From assembly GCF_016892605.1 (NCBI RefSeq), contig NZ_JAFEMV010000005.1:186001-250000 (forward strand): 64,000 nt of DNA, given 5' to 3'. This DNA comes from Desemzia sp. RIT 804. Its GTDB lineage: Bacteria; Bacillota; Bacilli; Lactobacillales; Carnobacteriaceae. The stretch's first letter is position 1, and each line of letters begins with the position of its first letter. Positions 1 to 8,527 of the stretch are shown here, piece by piece. The position numbers were made by a program, and so were the translations under genes. The notes under the pieces were generated by a model. The model saw only the letters and a list, made by a program, of their open reading frames with translations, did no database searches and was not told the origin of the DNA.

Positions 1-370
1 ATTTAACTGTATCGGCTGATTTGAGAAGCTGAATAAACTGTTAATTTAGTTGTACTGTTGAAAGTTATATTTACCAATATTTTAAACCCTTTAATCTACT
101 ATAAAAAAAGTAGATTAAAGGGTTTTTTTGTTCTTCATCATATAACGTTGGGAGAAAATCCAAGTTGCTTAAACACCAACTTCTAGAAATTCCTTCAGTG
201 CTTTCTTTACCAACATCATAAAATAGACATCCATTTTTTAAGATCTAGTTTTATTCTTCAAATTCAAATGTGCCGATCATCAATAAGTAAAAGAGAGAAT
301 TGATGCACTTTTAAAAAAAGACTGTTAGAATCTAAGTAAGTAAAATTTTGGTACAGGAGAAGGTGATGAA
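1..370. other. Intergenic leader region, no gene recognised
   Basis: No convincing coding sequence is seen before the first gene. The stretch holds a strong terminator (84-129), probably for a gene left of the window, then AT-rich DNA. A 21-codon minus-strand ORF around 167-232 has no recognisable similarity and I do not call it. The ribosome binding site of the following gene lies at about 356-365. Confidence 0.5.
84..129 (+). terminator. Rho-independent terminator
   Basis: A perfect 17-bp inverted repeat (84-100 with 109-125, 8-nt loop) runs into seven T. It most likely ends a transcript that starts left of the window. Confidence 0.85.
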
Positions 371-2041
371 ATGACAAATAAAAAATGGTGGGAAGAAGCA
401 ATTATTTACCAAGTCTATCCAAGAAGTTTTCAAGATACCAATGAGGACGGTGTAGGAGATATTGAGGGCATCATACAGCGATTAGATTATATCCAATCTC
501 TAGGAGTAAATACTTTATGGCTCACTCCTGTGGTGTTGTCTAACCAAGAAGATAATGGGTATGATGTTATAGATTATAAACAAGTGGATCCTTTGTTTGG
601 GACGCAAGAACAAGGTGAAAAATTGATCGAAGAAGTTCATAAACGAGGATTGAAACTGATATATGATTTTCCTTTACACCATACTTCCACAGAACATCCT
701 TGGTTTAAAAACGCATTAAAAGGAAAAGATAACCCTTATCGTAATTATTATATTTGGGCAGATGCTGTTGAGGGACAAGAGTATCCTACTAATTGGACAG
801 CTGAACTTGGAGAATCTGTTTGGACGAAAGAAGAGAACAGTGATCAATTTTATTTACATCTCTTTATGCAAAGTATGGCTGATTTAAATTGGGACAATCC
901 GAGATTGCGCAAAGAAATGTTGGATATCTTAGGCTATTTGATAGAGTTGGGTATTGATGGATTTCGTTTAGATGCATTTATTTATATGTCTGTAGATAAA
1001 AGTTTTCCAAATCATCCAGACAAGAAAGGTCCTGGAACAGAAGTAGTTGAGTATGGAGAAAAACTAGAAGAATACTTGAACGAAATAAAGGCTAAAATTG
1101 AACAATATGAAAAAGATATTTTTTTGATCGGAGAAGCGACTAGCGCAAATGCTGAATTGACACGTTGGTATACAGACCCAACTGCAGATAGAATAGATAA
1201 AATCATTACACTGCACCACTTTCCTGAAAAAACAGCTTTGCTCGATGATAGACTCATGAAAAGTAAACAGGCGGCACCGCTGGATCTAAAAGCTTTTAAA
1301 GACATACAAAATGAATTTCAACAAGCAGTTCCCGAAAATGGAGGACCGATTCTTTATTGGAATAATCATGATGAGCCTAGACACCAAGATAAATATGGAA
1401 ACACAACAAATTTTAGAGATAACAGTCAAACTATGATGGCTACGTTACTCTATTTACAAAAGGGAATACCGATTATATACTACGGTGAAGAAATCGGAAT
1501 GACTAATTTTGAATTTGAAGAACCTGATAAGATAAAAGAATCTGAAACGATGATATTTTATAATGAAGCTAAGAAAATAGGTTGGAAACACGAAAAAATC
1601 ATGTATCATTTAAACTTAACTTCTCGTGCAACTAGCAGAGGACTAATGCAATGGAATGACAGTGAAAAAGTGGGTTTTACAACTGCGAATAATCCTTGGA
1701 CCTTATACAATCGCGAAAGTAAATACAATGTTCAAGAACAAGAAAAAGATAAGAAAAGTATCTTACACTTTTATAGAAAATTGATTGCATTAAAGAAAAG
1801 TGCTCTATTTAGGCACGGAGATTACGTCATGCACTCTACAAAAGAAAGCCTATATGTATACGAGCGTTCTTTAGGTGATAAAAGTGGACGGGTTTATGCC
1901 AATTTTTCTGACGTTGAAGAAACAATAAAATTGAGCGAAGATTGGGCTTCAGCAGAAATTGTGCTAGCAAACAACGATAATAAGATAGATGGAAAAAATT
2001 TAGTCCTTAGTCCATATGGAGCAGTTGTTTTTATAAAATAA
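371..2041 (+). CDS. GH13 alpha-glucosidase (oligo-1,6-glucosidase type)
   Basis: A 556-residue cytoplasmic glycoside hydrolase with no signal peptide, the usual length for oligo-1,6-glucosidase, dextran glucosidase or trehalose-6-phosphate hydrolase. The N-terminal motif YQVYPRSF is typical of the group. The catalytic set is visible: Asp201 in GFRLDAF (nucleophile), Glu255 in LIGEAT (acid/base) and Asp334 in NNHDEPR. Conserved region I is odd: it reads DFPLHHTS, with His103 where most relatives have Asn (DLVVNHTS). The start follows a good AGGAGAAGGTG site. It stands alone, without a sugar transporter beside it, so the exact substrate cannot be read from context. Family is certain, specificity is not. 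Confidence 0.88.
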   Translation: MTNKKWWEEAIIYQVYPRSFQDTNEDGVGDIEGIIQRLDYIQSLGVNTLWLTPVVLSNQEDNGYDVIDYKQVDPLFGTQEQGEKLIEEVHKRGLKLIYDFPLHHTSTEHPWFKNALKGKDNPYRNYYIWADAVEGQEYPTNWTAELGESVWTKEENSDQFYLHLFMQSMADLNWDNPRLRKEMLDILGYLIELGIDGFRLDAFIYMSVDKSFPNHPDKKGPGTEVVEYGEKLEEYLNEIKAKIEQYEKDIFLIGEATSANAELTRWYTDPTADRIDKIITLHHFPEKTALLDDRLMKSKQAAPLDLKAFKDIQNEFQQAVPENGGPILYWNNHDEPRHQDKYGNTTNFRDNSQTMMATLLYLQKGIPIIYYGEEIGMTNFEFEEPDKIKESETMIFYNEAKKIGWKHEKIMYHLNLTSRATSRGLMQWNDSEKVGFTTANNPWTLYNRESKYNVQEQEKDKKSILHFYRKLIALKKSALFRHGDYVMHSTKESLYVYERSLGDKSGRVYANFSDVEETIKLSEDWASAEIVLANNDNKIDGKNLVLSPYGAVVFIK

Positions 2042-2175
2042 GTATACACTTTATAAAAGGTTATCAGGAGAATAGAAACTTCAGGAATAGGATGATAAAA
2101 GCTCGAAACTCTGCTAGTAATTTTGAATAAGTTATGTTAAAGTAAATGATAGAAGAAAAGCTAGACGGGAGGGCA

Positions 2176-2418
2176 ATGAAGTTGTACAATACACTTTTAA
2201 TTGCTGAACTAATCGTATCTGTGTTACTGATTATTATTGTTGCCATGCAGCCAAGCAAAACAAACAGTGCTTCCAGTGCCTTAAGTGGAGGAGCAGAACA
2301 ATTATTTGGAAAACAAAAAGCGCGTGGATTTGAAGCTGTGCTGAAACGTATGACAATGGTTCTAGGAACTTTGTTTATCGTATTAGCTCTGATATTAGCT
2401 TACTTATCTGCAAATTAA
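2176..2418 (+). CDS. secG: Preprotein translocase subunit SecG
   Basis: An 80-residue membrane protein with two hydrophobic helices (about residues 3-22 and 55-76) joined by a short polar loop rich in Ser/Gly/Ala, the standard SecG layout. SecG associates with SecYE and assists SecA-driven export. The ATG at 2176 is preferred over upstream in-frame starts because GGGAGGG lies just ahead of it. Its position directly before an esterase, rnr and smpB is the classic Firmicute arrangement and supports the call. A terminator follows immediately, so the downstream genes are transcribed separately. Confidence 0.93.
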   Translation: MKLYNTLLIAELIVSVLLIIIVAMQPSKTNSASSALSGGAEQLFGKQKARGFEAVLKRMTMVLGTLFIVLALILAYLSAN

Positions 2419-2424
2419 ATACTT

Positions 2425-2459
2425 AAAAAGCTGCCTATATATTAAGGCAGCTTTTTTTT
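2425..2459 (+). terminator. Terminator after secG
   Basis: A 12-bp stem (AAAAAGCTGCCT with AGGCAGCTTTTT) and a run of T close the secG transcript. Confidence 0.9.
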
Positions 2460-2576
2460 CTATTCATACATTTTGTATGAACAGTTAATCTTAGTAAACC
2501 TTTTTAGTGTATTGATAGGAAAATAACGGATTTTCAAGTAAAATAAAAGTATCAGAAAGAAAGCAGGAGACACTAC

Positions 2577-3320
2577 ATGAGAGATAGATCATTTTATTTT
2601 AAAGGTGGAGAAAGAGCTGTATTGTTGTTTCATGCATATAGCAGCACACCAAATGATGTCCGGATGTTAGGACGAGCTTTAGAGAGAGCAAATTATGCTG
2701 TGTACAGTCCTACATTTAAGGGACACGGCACACATGATTTAGAGGACATTTTGGAAGTTTCACCAAATGATTGGATCAATGATGCTAAAGAAGCTTTACA
2801 GTTTTTAAGTGATGAAGGACATCAAGAAGTCGTAGCATTTGGATTATCGTTAGGAGGCATTATTGCAACTAAATTAATGTTGGAAGAAGACCTAATAGCA
2901 AGCGGAACATTTAGTTCACCGGCTATCAACAATGAGACTTCGAATGTCAGAAAAGAATTTTTAGAGTTTATGATTGCTAAGAAGCGCAAAAATGGAGACT
3001 CAGAAGAAAGTATCCAAAAGCGTCTTCCAGCGTTAGAAGAAAAATTAGATAAACAGTTAGCTAGTATAAGAAATATGGTAGACGAAATGGCCCCGCATTA
3101 TGGAACTGTTGAAAAACCAATTTTTATTGCTCAAGGTGGAAATGATGAATTGATCAACAGCAACATTGCTTATGAATTGAGAGATGCTTTTACCAATGCA
3201 GCAGTTGATTTTCATTGGTATGAAAATAGTCCCCATTCATTAACTGTAGGGCCAGACCGTAAGGAATTTGAACAAGATGTACTGAATTTCTTAACTAAAT
3301 TACAGTGGAATGGAGGATGA
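2577..3320 (+). CDS. est: Carboxylesterase (Est30-like alpha/beta hydrolase)
   Basis: A 247-residue cytoplasmic carboxylesterase, the same length as Geobacillus Est30, which is found in the same secG-est-rnr-smpB context. The triad can be read as Ser91 in the elbow GLSLGG, Asp190 in GGNDEL and His220 in NSPHS. The family hydrolyses short-chain carboxyl esters; the physiological substrate is unknown. A GGAGGATGA sequence at the end of this gene serves as the ribosome site of rnr 3 nt further on, so the two are translationally close and form one operon. Confidence 0.9.
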   Translation: MRDRSFYFKGGERAVLLFHAYSSTPNDVRMLGRALERANYAVYSPTFKGHGTHDLEDILEVSPNDWINDAKEALQFLSDEGHQEVVAFGLSLGGIIATKLMLEEDLIASGTFSSPAINNETSNVRKEFLEFMIAKKRKNGDSEESIQKRLPALEEKLDKQLASIRNMVDEMAPHYGTVEKPIFIAQGGNDELINSNIAYELRDAFTNAAVDFHWYENSPHSLTVGPDRKEFEQDVLNFLTKLQWNGG

Positions 3321-3323
3321 ATA

Positions 3324-5699
3324 ATGACAAGTAAAGAAGTACTCAAACAAGCTATTTTAGTTTATATGACTGAACATAAAGCTGTGTCTTTTGAAATCAA
3401 AGATTTAAGCGAAGGCTTAAATAAAACTAGTGCTAAAGACTTTAAAGAATTAGTCACGACTGTGGCTGAAATGGAAAGAGAAAGTCTACTATTTTTAACA
3501 AAAAGCGGAAAATTAAAACTACCAAAAAAAGATCCCGTATTATCCGGTATATTTAGGGCTAGTGACCGAGGTTTTGGATTTGTATCCATAGAAGATGAAG
3601 AAGAAGATCTATACATTCCACCAAACCGTACTAATTATGCCCTAGATGGAGACAAAGTAAGTGTGGATGTGGTGCAACCTGCACAACCATGGAACGATAA
3701 AGGACCTGAAGGAAAAATTACCGCCGTATTAGAACGGAATTTGACGCAATTAGTAGGGGAATTCTGGGCGTACGACGAAGAGGGAATCGAGGAAACTGGC
3801 TTATATGGCTATATTGATCCTCGAGATAAGAAATTAACGGATTACAGAGTCTTTATCAAAGCAGAAGGGGTAAAACCAGTAGACGGTTCTGTGGCTATTG
3901 TTGAAATCACTCACTATCCAGATCGTGAATTTCCTCAAAGTATGCAAGGGCTAGTTAAAAAAGTCATTGGACATAAGAATGATCCTGGAGTGGATATTCT
4001 ATCAATTGTTTATGATAATGGTATCCCAACTGAATTTTCGCCAGCAGCATTGAAACAAGCTGATGAAGTTCCTGATAAAATATCTGATAAAGATTTAGAA
4101 GGCAGAACAGATTTGCGAGATGAAATTGTCGTTACGATTGATGGAGCTGATGCGAAAGACTTAGATGATGCTGTAACTGTTCATCGTTTAGAAAATGGCA
4201 ATTACCATTTAGGTGTTCATATTGCGGATGTTTCTTATTATGTAACAGAAGATTCTCCATTGGATGGAGATGCCTTTGAACGAGCAACAAGTGTTTACTT
4301 AACAGACCGTGTTATTCCTATGTTGCCACAACGCTTATCAAATGGAATTTGTTCATTACATCCAAATGTGGACAGATTGACAATGAGTTGTGAGATGGAA
4401 ATTGATCCACATGGAGAAATCATCGATCATCGTATTTTCCAAAGTGTGATCCGTTCTTATCGCCGAATGACTTATTCGGATGTAAATGCCATATTAATGG
4501 ATAAAGATCCGGAAGTACGTGAAAAAAATGCTGATTTGGTAGATATGTTCGAGTTGATGGATGAGCTGCACCATATACTTGAAAACCGTCGTGTTCAAAG
4601 AGGAGCTATCGACTTTGATACTTCAGAAGCTAAAATCATTGTTGATGAATCAGGTCATCCTTTAGACGTTGTCGTACGTGATAGAGGCGTCGGAGAAAGA
4701 TTGATTGAGTCCTTTATGTTAGCAGCAAATGAAACAGTTTCTGAACATTATTCAAAAATGGATCTTCCTTTGATTTATCGTGTGCATGAGCAGCCGGATA
4801 GCGATCGGATGCAAAAATTTATGGAATTTGTAACGGCTTTTGGTATCAGTATGAGAGGCTCTAGTTCAAATGTTACACCAGTTGCTTTACAAAAAGTCAT
4901 CAATCAAGTGAAAGACAAACCCGAAGAAGCGGTTATTTCTACGATGATGCTGCGCAGCATGAAACAAGCTAAATACGATGTAGAACCATTAGGTCATTAT
5001 GGGCTAGGCGCTGAATACTATTCTCACTTTACTTCTCCGATTCGTCGTTATCCAGATTTGATTTTGCACCGTTTGATTCGTGCATATGCAGAAAACGGTA
5101 CTGGTACGGCTGAGAAGAAAAAATGGGAAGGTCTATTAACGGATATTGCTGAGCAAAGTTCTAAAATGGAACGACGTGCAGTAGATGCTGAACGTGAAAC
5201 AGACTCCATGAAAAAAGCTGAATATATGGCTGATAAAATTGGAGAAATCTATGAAGGTGTTATTGGTTCAGTTGTTAAATTTGGTTTATTTATAGAATTA
5301 CCGAATACAATTGAAGGTTTAGTACACATTTCTACGATGAAGGATGATTACTTCAATTTTATTCCAGAACAATTGATGCTGATTGGTGAACGCACAGGAG
5401 TCGTTTACAGAATTGGACAAAAAGTCAAAATCAAAGTGACGAAAGCAGATCCTGAGTTACGTGAAATTGATTTTGAATTGATTCCAGATCCAAATTTGGA
5501 AGTGAAAGTCGATCCTAATCAAGATAAAAAAGGAAAACGTAAAGGACAAGATCCGAAACGTTCCTCAAAAGAACAACCTAGACGAAGAAAAAAAACGTCT
5601 TCTGAAAAAGAGAAGAAAAGCCCAGAAAATAAAACGAAGAAAAGTAACCCTTTCTATAAAGATGTTGTGAAAAAGAAAGGGAAGAAAAAACGGAAATAA
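3324..5699 (+). CDS. rnr: Ribonuclease R
   Basis: A 791-residue 3'-5' exoribonuclease. Domains in order: an N-terminal helical/winged region (about 1-65), a cold-shock-like RNA-binding domain (about 70-130, with GFGFVS), the RNB catalytic domain with the Asp cluster DGADAKDLDDA near residues 273-283, an S1 domain from about residue 641 (YEGVIGSVVKFG), and a Lys/Arg-rich tail from about residue 730. RNase R degrades structured RNA and, with SmpB-tmRNA, clears non-stop mRNA, which fits smpB directly downstream. The gene lies between est and smpB in one transcription unit. Confidence 0.96.
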   Translation: MTSKEVLKQAILVYMTEHKAVSFEIKDLSEGLNKTSAKDFKELVTTVAEMERESLLFLTKSGKLKLPKKDPVLSGIFRASDRGFGFVSIEDEEEDLYIPPNRTNYALDGDKVSVDVVQPAQPWNDKGPEGKITAVLERNLTQLVGEFWAYDEEGIEETGLYGYIDPRDKKLTDYRVFIKAEGVKPVDGSVAIVEITHYPDREFPQSMQGLVKKVIGHKNDPGVDILSIVYDNGIPTEFSPAALKQADEVPDKISDKDLEGRTDLRDEIVVTIDGADAKDLDDAVTVHRLENGNYHLGVHIADVSYYVTEDSPLDGDAFERATSVYLTDRVIPMLPQRLSNGICSLHPNVDRLTMSCEMEIDPHGEIIDHRIFQSVIRSYRRMTYSDVNAILMDKDPEVREKNADLVDMFELMDELHHILENRRVQRGAIDFDTSEAKIIVDESGHPLDVVVRDRGVGERLIESFMLAANETVSEHYSKMDLPLIYRVHEQPDSDRMQKFMEFVTAFGISMRGSSSNVTPVALQKVINQVKDKPEEAVISTMMLRSMKQAKYDVEPLGHYGLGAEYYSHFTSPIRRYPDLILHRLIRAYAENGTGTAEKKKWEGLLTDIAEQSSKMERRAVDAERETDSMKKAEYMADKIGEIYEGVIGSVVKFGLFIELPNTIEGLVHISTMKDDYFNFIPEQLMLIGERTGVVYRIGQKVKIKVTKADPELREIDFELIPDPNLEVKVDPNQDKKGKRKGQDPKRSSKEQPRRRKKTSSEKEKKSPENKTKKSNPFYKDVVKKKGKKKRK

Positions 5700-5721
5700 C
5701 GAGTGAAGGAGGCAAAGAATT

Positions 5722-6180
5722 ATGCCAAAAGGCAGCGGAAAAGTTCTTGCCCAAAATAGAAAAGCAAGACATGATTATACCATTGTAGACACTATCGAGG
5801 CTGGAATCGTTCTTAAAGGAACAGAAATCAAATCTATTCGAGCTGGACGTATCAACTTAAAAGATGGGTATGCTACCATTCGTAATGGAGAGATTTTCCT
5901 CCAAAATGTGCACATCAGTCCGTATGAGCAAGGAAATGTTTTTAATCATGACCCTGTTAGAATGCGTAAATTATTGATGCATAAAAAGCAAATTGCCCGT
6001 TTGGTTGGCGAAACTAAGTCTAGTGGTTATACCTTAGTGCCGTTAAAAGTTTATATTAAAGATGGTTATGCAAAAGTATTGATTGGATTGGCTAAAGGGA
6101 AGAAAAAATACGATAAACGTGAAGATTTAAAACGCAAAGATCAAAAACGAGAAATCGACAGAGCTATGAAAGCCCGCTAG
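5722..6180 (+). CDS. smpB: SsrA-binding protein SmpB
   Basis: A 152-residue protein of standard SmpB length. It starts MPKGSGK and carries the family motifs [13 protein letters not shown] and [11 protein letters not shown], with a basic C-terminal tail that would insert in the mRNA channel of the ribosome. SmpB binds tmRNA for trans-translation; its partner RNA is encoded about 7 kb away at 13190-13553 on the other strand. The start follows GGAGGCAAAGAATT. It is the last gene of the est-rnr-smpB unit and is followed by a terminator. Confidence 0.97.
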   Translation: MPKGSGKVLAQNRKARHDYTIVDTIEAGIVLKGTEIKSIRAGRINLKDGYATIRNGEIFLQNVHISPYEQGNVFNHDPVRMRKLLMHKKQIARLVGETKSSGYTLVPLKVYIKDGYAKVLIGLAKGKKKYDKREDLKRKDQKREIDRAMKAR

Positions 6181-6192
6181 AATGGTATAGCA

Positions 6193-6240
6193 AAAAAGAG
6201 TCTGAAAGTCAGGAGAATGTCCTGATTTTTAGACTTTTTT
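6193..6240 (+). terminator. Terminator after smpB
   Basis: A 16-bp stem with two G-T pairs (AGTCTGAAAGTCAGGA with TCCTGATTTTTAGACT), then a T run. Confidence 0.88.
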
Positions 6241-6289
6241 GTTTTCAGAGAATTTAAGGATATTAAATAGGTATAGCAGTCTTAATCTT

Positions 6290-6303
6290 TGAAATCGCTA
6301 TCA
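6290..6303. promoter_or_regulatory. cre site (CcpA operator)
   Basis: TGAAATCGCTATCA matches the catabolite-responsive consensus TGWAANCGNTNWCA at every position. It lies 63 bp before the start of the sugar-binding lipoprotein, where CcpA/HPr-Ser-P would repress it when glucose is present. It also argues against a start codon at 6289, which would place the operator inside the coding region. Confidence 0.8.
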
Positions 6304-6366
6304 TTTTTGTGTACCCTTATTACGAAGACAAAAAATGAAAGGGTTGGTTGGGTCATGGAGGTAAAA

Positions 6367-7620
6367 GTGAAAAAAGCTTTGGCTGGATTATTTTTGGCAG
6401 GAGCTCTTGGGGTAGCTGGTTGTGGAAACAATGATTCTGGTGAATCTGAACAAGAAAATACGGGGGGATCAGGAGAAAATGTTCTGACAGTTTCGATTGA
6501 GGAAATTTACTCTGATTATTTTGAATCAATAAAAGGAGATTTTGAAGAAGAGCAGGGAGTGACGGTTGAATTTGAGTTCAGAGAACAATTGGAACAAGCA
6601 GAAGCCTTACCTTTAGACGGACCGGCTGGAATTGGACCAGATGTCATGATGATTCCTTATGATCGGATCGGACAATTAGCTCAGCAAGGTCATTTGGCTA
6701 CTGTAACTGTACCAGACGACGGGCGTTTCAATGAAACAGACATTCAACAAGTTACCGTAGATGATCAAATATATGGTATGCCCTACTTATTAGAAACTTT
6801 AGTCCTTTATTACAATAAAGATTTGGTAGAAACGGAACCCGCTACATTTGAGGACTTAGAAGCACTGATGCAAAATGAAGAGTACAACTTTGAAATAGAG
6901 GAAGGAAAGAATACCGGTTTTTTAGCAAACTGGCTTGATTTCTATTATTCATATGGTTTATTTGCTGGGTACGGTGGGTATATATTTGGTGATGATGGTA
7001 CGGATCCATCAGATGTTGGATTAAATAATGAAGGTTCAATAGAAGCGCTAGACTATCTCACTCAATGGTACGCACAATGGCCACAAGGGATGCAAGATGA
7101 AGGAACAGTCGGAGATTTTATAAACTCTTCCTTTATTGATGGAAAAACAGCTGCCGTCATTAATGGACCTTGGGGAGCTGCTAATTACGAAGAAGGCGGA
7201 GTAAACTTTGGAGTGACAACGATTCCTACTTTACCAAATGGAGATGCTTATCAACCATTTGCTGGAGGTAGAGGTTGGGTTATCAGCAATTACTCTGAAG
7301 ATATAGAGTTAGCTCAAGCCTGGTTGGAGTACATTACGACACATGAAAATCAACTGACTTTTTATGAAATGCTTCAACAAATACCGGCTAATATAGAAAC
7401 CAGGGAAGTATTGCTTGAGGAAGGTACAGAAGTAGAAGCCGCAGTCGTTGAGCAATACGAAAGTGCTAATCCAATGCCAAATATACCTGAAACAGCAGAG
7501 GTATGGGACAATGCTAAGAACATGATTTTTGATACAGTATCCGGCAACAAATCAGCTGAAGATGCTGCTAATGATACGGTGGAAGTTATCCAGCAACTGA
7601 TTGAACAGAAATACGAATAA
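6367..7620 (+). CDS. Maltose/maltodextrin-type ABC substrate-binding lipoprotein (orphan)
   Basis: A 417-residue extracellular solute-binding protein of family 1. The GTG start at 6367 is chosen because GGAGG sits 4-5 nt upstream and the protein then begins directly with a lipoprotein signal (MKKALAGLFLAGALGVAGC, lipid-modified Cys19). The mature part resembles MalE-like proteins in length and in motifs such as INGPWGAANY and FAGGRGW. No permease or ATPase gene lies nearby, so it must share an importer encoded elsewhere or act as a receptor. A perfect cre site upstream predicts carbon catabolite control. The sugar is inferred, most likely a malto-oligosaccharide. Confidence 0.85.
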   Translation: MKKALAGLFLAGALGVAGCGNNDSGESEQENTGGSGENVLTVSIEEIYSDYFESIKGDFEEEQGVTVEFEFREQLEQAEALPLDGPAGIGPDVMMIPYDRIGQLAQQGHLATVTVPDDGRFNETDIQQVTVDDQIYGMPYLLETLVLYYNKDLVETEPATFEDLEALMQNEEYNFEIEEGKNTGFLANWLDFYYSYGLFAGYGGYIFGDDGTDPSDVGLNNEGSIEALDYLTQWYAQWPQGMQDEGTVGDFINSSFIDGKTAAVINGPWGAANYEEGGVNFGVTTIPTLPNGDAYQPFAGGRGWVISNYSEDIELAQAWLEYITTHENQLTFYEMLQQIPANIETREVLLEEGTEVEAAVVEQYESANPMPNIPETAEVWDNAKNMIFDTVSGNKSAEDAANDTVEVIQQLIEQKYE

Positions 7621-7628
7621 ACAAAAAC

Positions 7629-7752
7629 GAGAGCAAGACAAAAAACTTTTTGACCATTGAATATAAGCCAGCTTCCCCTTATGAGATACTTTTTCTTATA
7701 AGGGGAGGCTGGCTTATAGGCATGTGGTAAGCTTTTGGAACGCATTTAAAGG
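7629..7752 (+). repeat. Variable-core intergenic repeat, copy A
   Basis: Starts 8 bp after the stop codon of the binding-protein gene. It has a 5' module (GAGAGCAAGACAAAAAAC then GACCATTGAATA), a 21-bp inverted repeat with one wobble pair (7662-7682 with 7698-7718, 15-nt loop), and a 3' module (GGAACGCATTTAAAGG). The end modules recur at 25481-25597 and, in part, at 18278-18330 and 30668-30736, with different stem sequences. It may act as a transcript end. Confidence 0.75.
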
Positions 7753-7934
7753 CACTTACTTAGTATACGACAGAAATAAAGACTATTATCCCAGTCTCGT
7801 TTACTGTTTTTTTATACACTAAATTTTTCAGCTGCAAAGAGACAATATTGTGCTTTTTAGGGTATATGTGATAAAGTAATGAAAAGAAAATTCGTGCGTA
7901 TTTGAATGATACACTAAAGGAGAGAAAGAGGCAT

Positions 7935-8411
7935 ATGTCTATTTATAAATTTAATGTGAAAACAATAGATCAAAAAGAAATTTCTCTTTCAGAATACCAA
8001 GGCAAAGTACTTTTAATCGTTAATACGGCTAGTGAATGTGGTTTAGCTTCTCAATTAGAAGGATTACAAGAATTGCATCAAAATTATCAAGATAAAGGCT
8101 TTAGCGTACTAGGGTTTCCTTCAAATCAATTCATGAATCAAGAACCACTGGAAGGACAGGAAATAGCTGCCTTTTGTGCTACCCAATATGGAGTGGAATT
8201 TCCTTTATTTGATAAAATAATGGTTAATGGTGAAACAGCTCATCCTTTGTATCATTACTTAGTAAATGAAACAAAAGGAAAGAAAATAAAATGGAATTAC
8301 ACTAAATTTTTAATTGGTAGAGATGGAGAGATTATTGAAAGATTTGGCTCTTTAACTACTCCAGAAAAAATAGAAGATTCCATTGTAGAAGCTTTGTCAA
8401 CGTCTGTATAA
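7935..8411 (+). CDS. Glutathione peroxidase family thiol peroxidase
   Basis: A 158-residue cytoplasmic peroxidase of the GPx fold. Cys35 in TASECGL is the peroxidatic residue, with Gln65 in FPSNQF and Trp120-Asn121 in KWNYTKFL completing the tetrad. The usual CGFTPQ is CGLASQ here, and the FPCNQF Cys is Ser; Cys81 could be the resolving residue. Bacterial members like this usually use thioredoxin rather than glutathione. The ATG at 7935 is preferred to an in-frame ATG 33 nt upstream because AGAGG lies just ahead of it and the family begins at this point. Monocistronic, with a terminator after it. Confidence 0.9.
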   Translation: MSIYKFNVKTIDQKEISLSEYQGKVLLIVNTASECGLASQLEGLQELHQNYQDKGFSVLGFPSNQFMNQEPLEGQEIAAFCATQYGVEFPLFDKIMVNGETAHPLYHYLVNETKGKKIKWNYTKFLIGRDGEIIERFGSLTTPEKIEDSIVEALSTSV

Positions 8412-8431
8412 ATCATTTAAAATGGAAGAGC

Positions 8432-8457
8432 AAAAAACTACTAGTGTAGTTTTTTTG
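8432..8457 (+). terminator. Terminator after the peroxidase gene
   Basis: Stem AAAAAACTAC with GTAGTTTTTT, 4-nt loop TAGT, ending in a T run. Confidence 0.85.
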
Positions 8458-8464
8458 TTTTTCA

Positions 8465-8493
8465 GCAACAAAAAATCGGAACCGTGCTATACT
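8465..8493 (+). promoter_or_regulatory. Probable fbp promoter (extended -10)
   Basis: TGCTATACT at 8485-8493 is an extended -10 element. The -35 (GCAACA, 17-bp spacing) is weak. It lies about 35 bp before the fbp start. Confidence 0.5.
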
Positions 8494-8527
8494 AATTGGT
8501 ATAGGTGGGAAGAAAGGGGCGGTTGAA

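Noticed and set aside
167-232. 21-codon minus-strand ORF before the GH13 gene
   Set aside because: No ribosome site and no recognisable similarity.
6289-6366. N-terminal extension of the sugar-binding lipoprotein
   Set aside because: It would overlap the cre site and destroy the lipoprotein signal at the N-terminus; the GTG at 6367 has the ribosome site.
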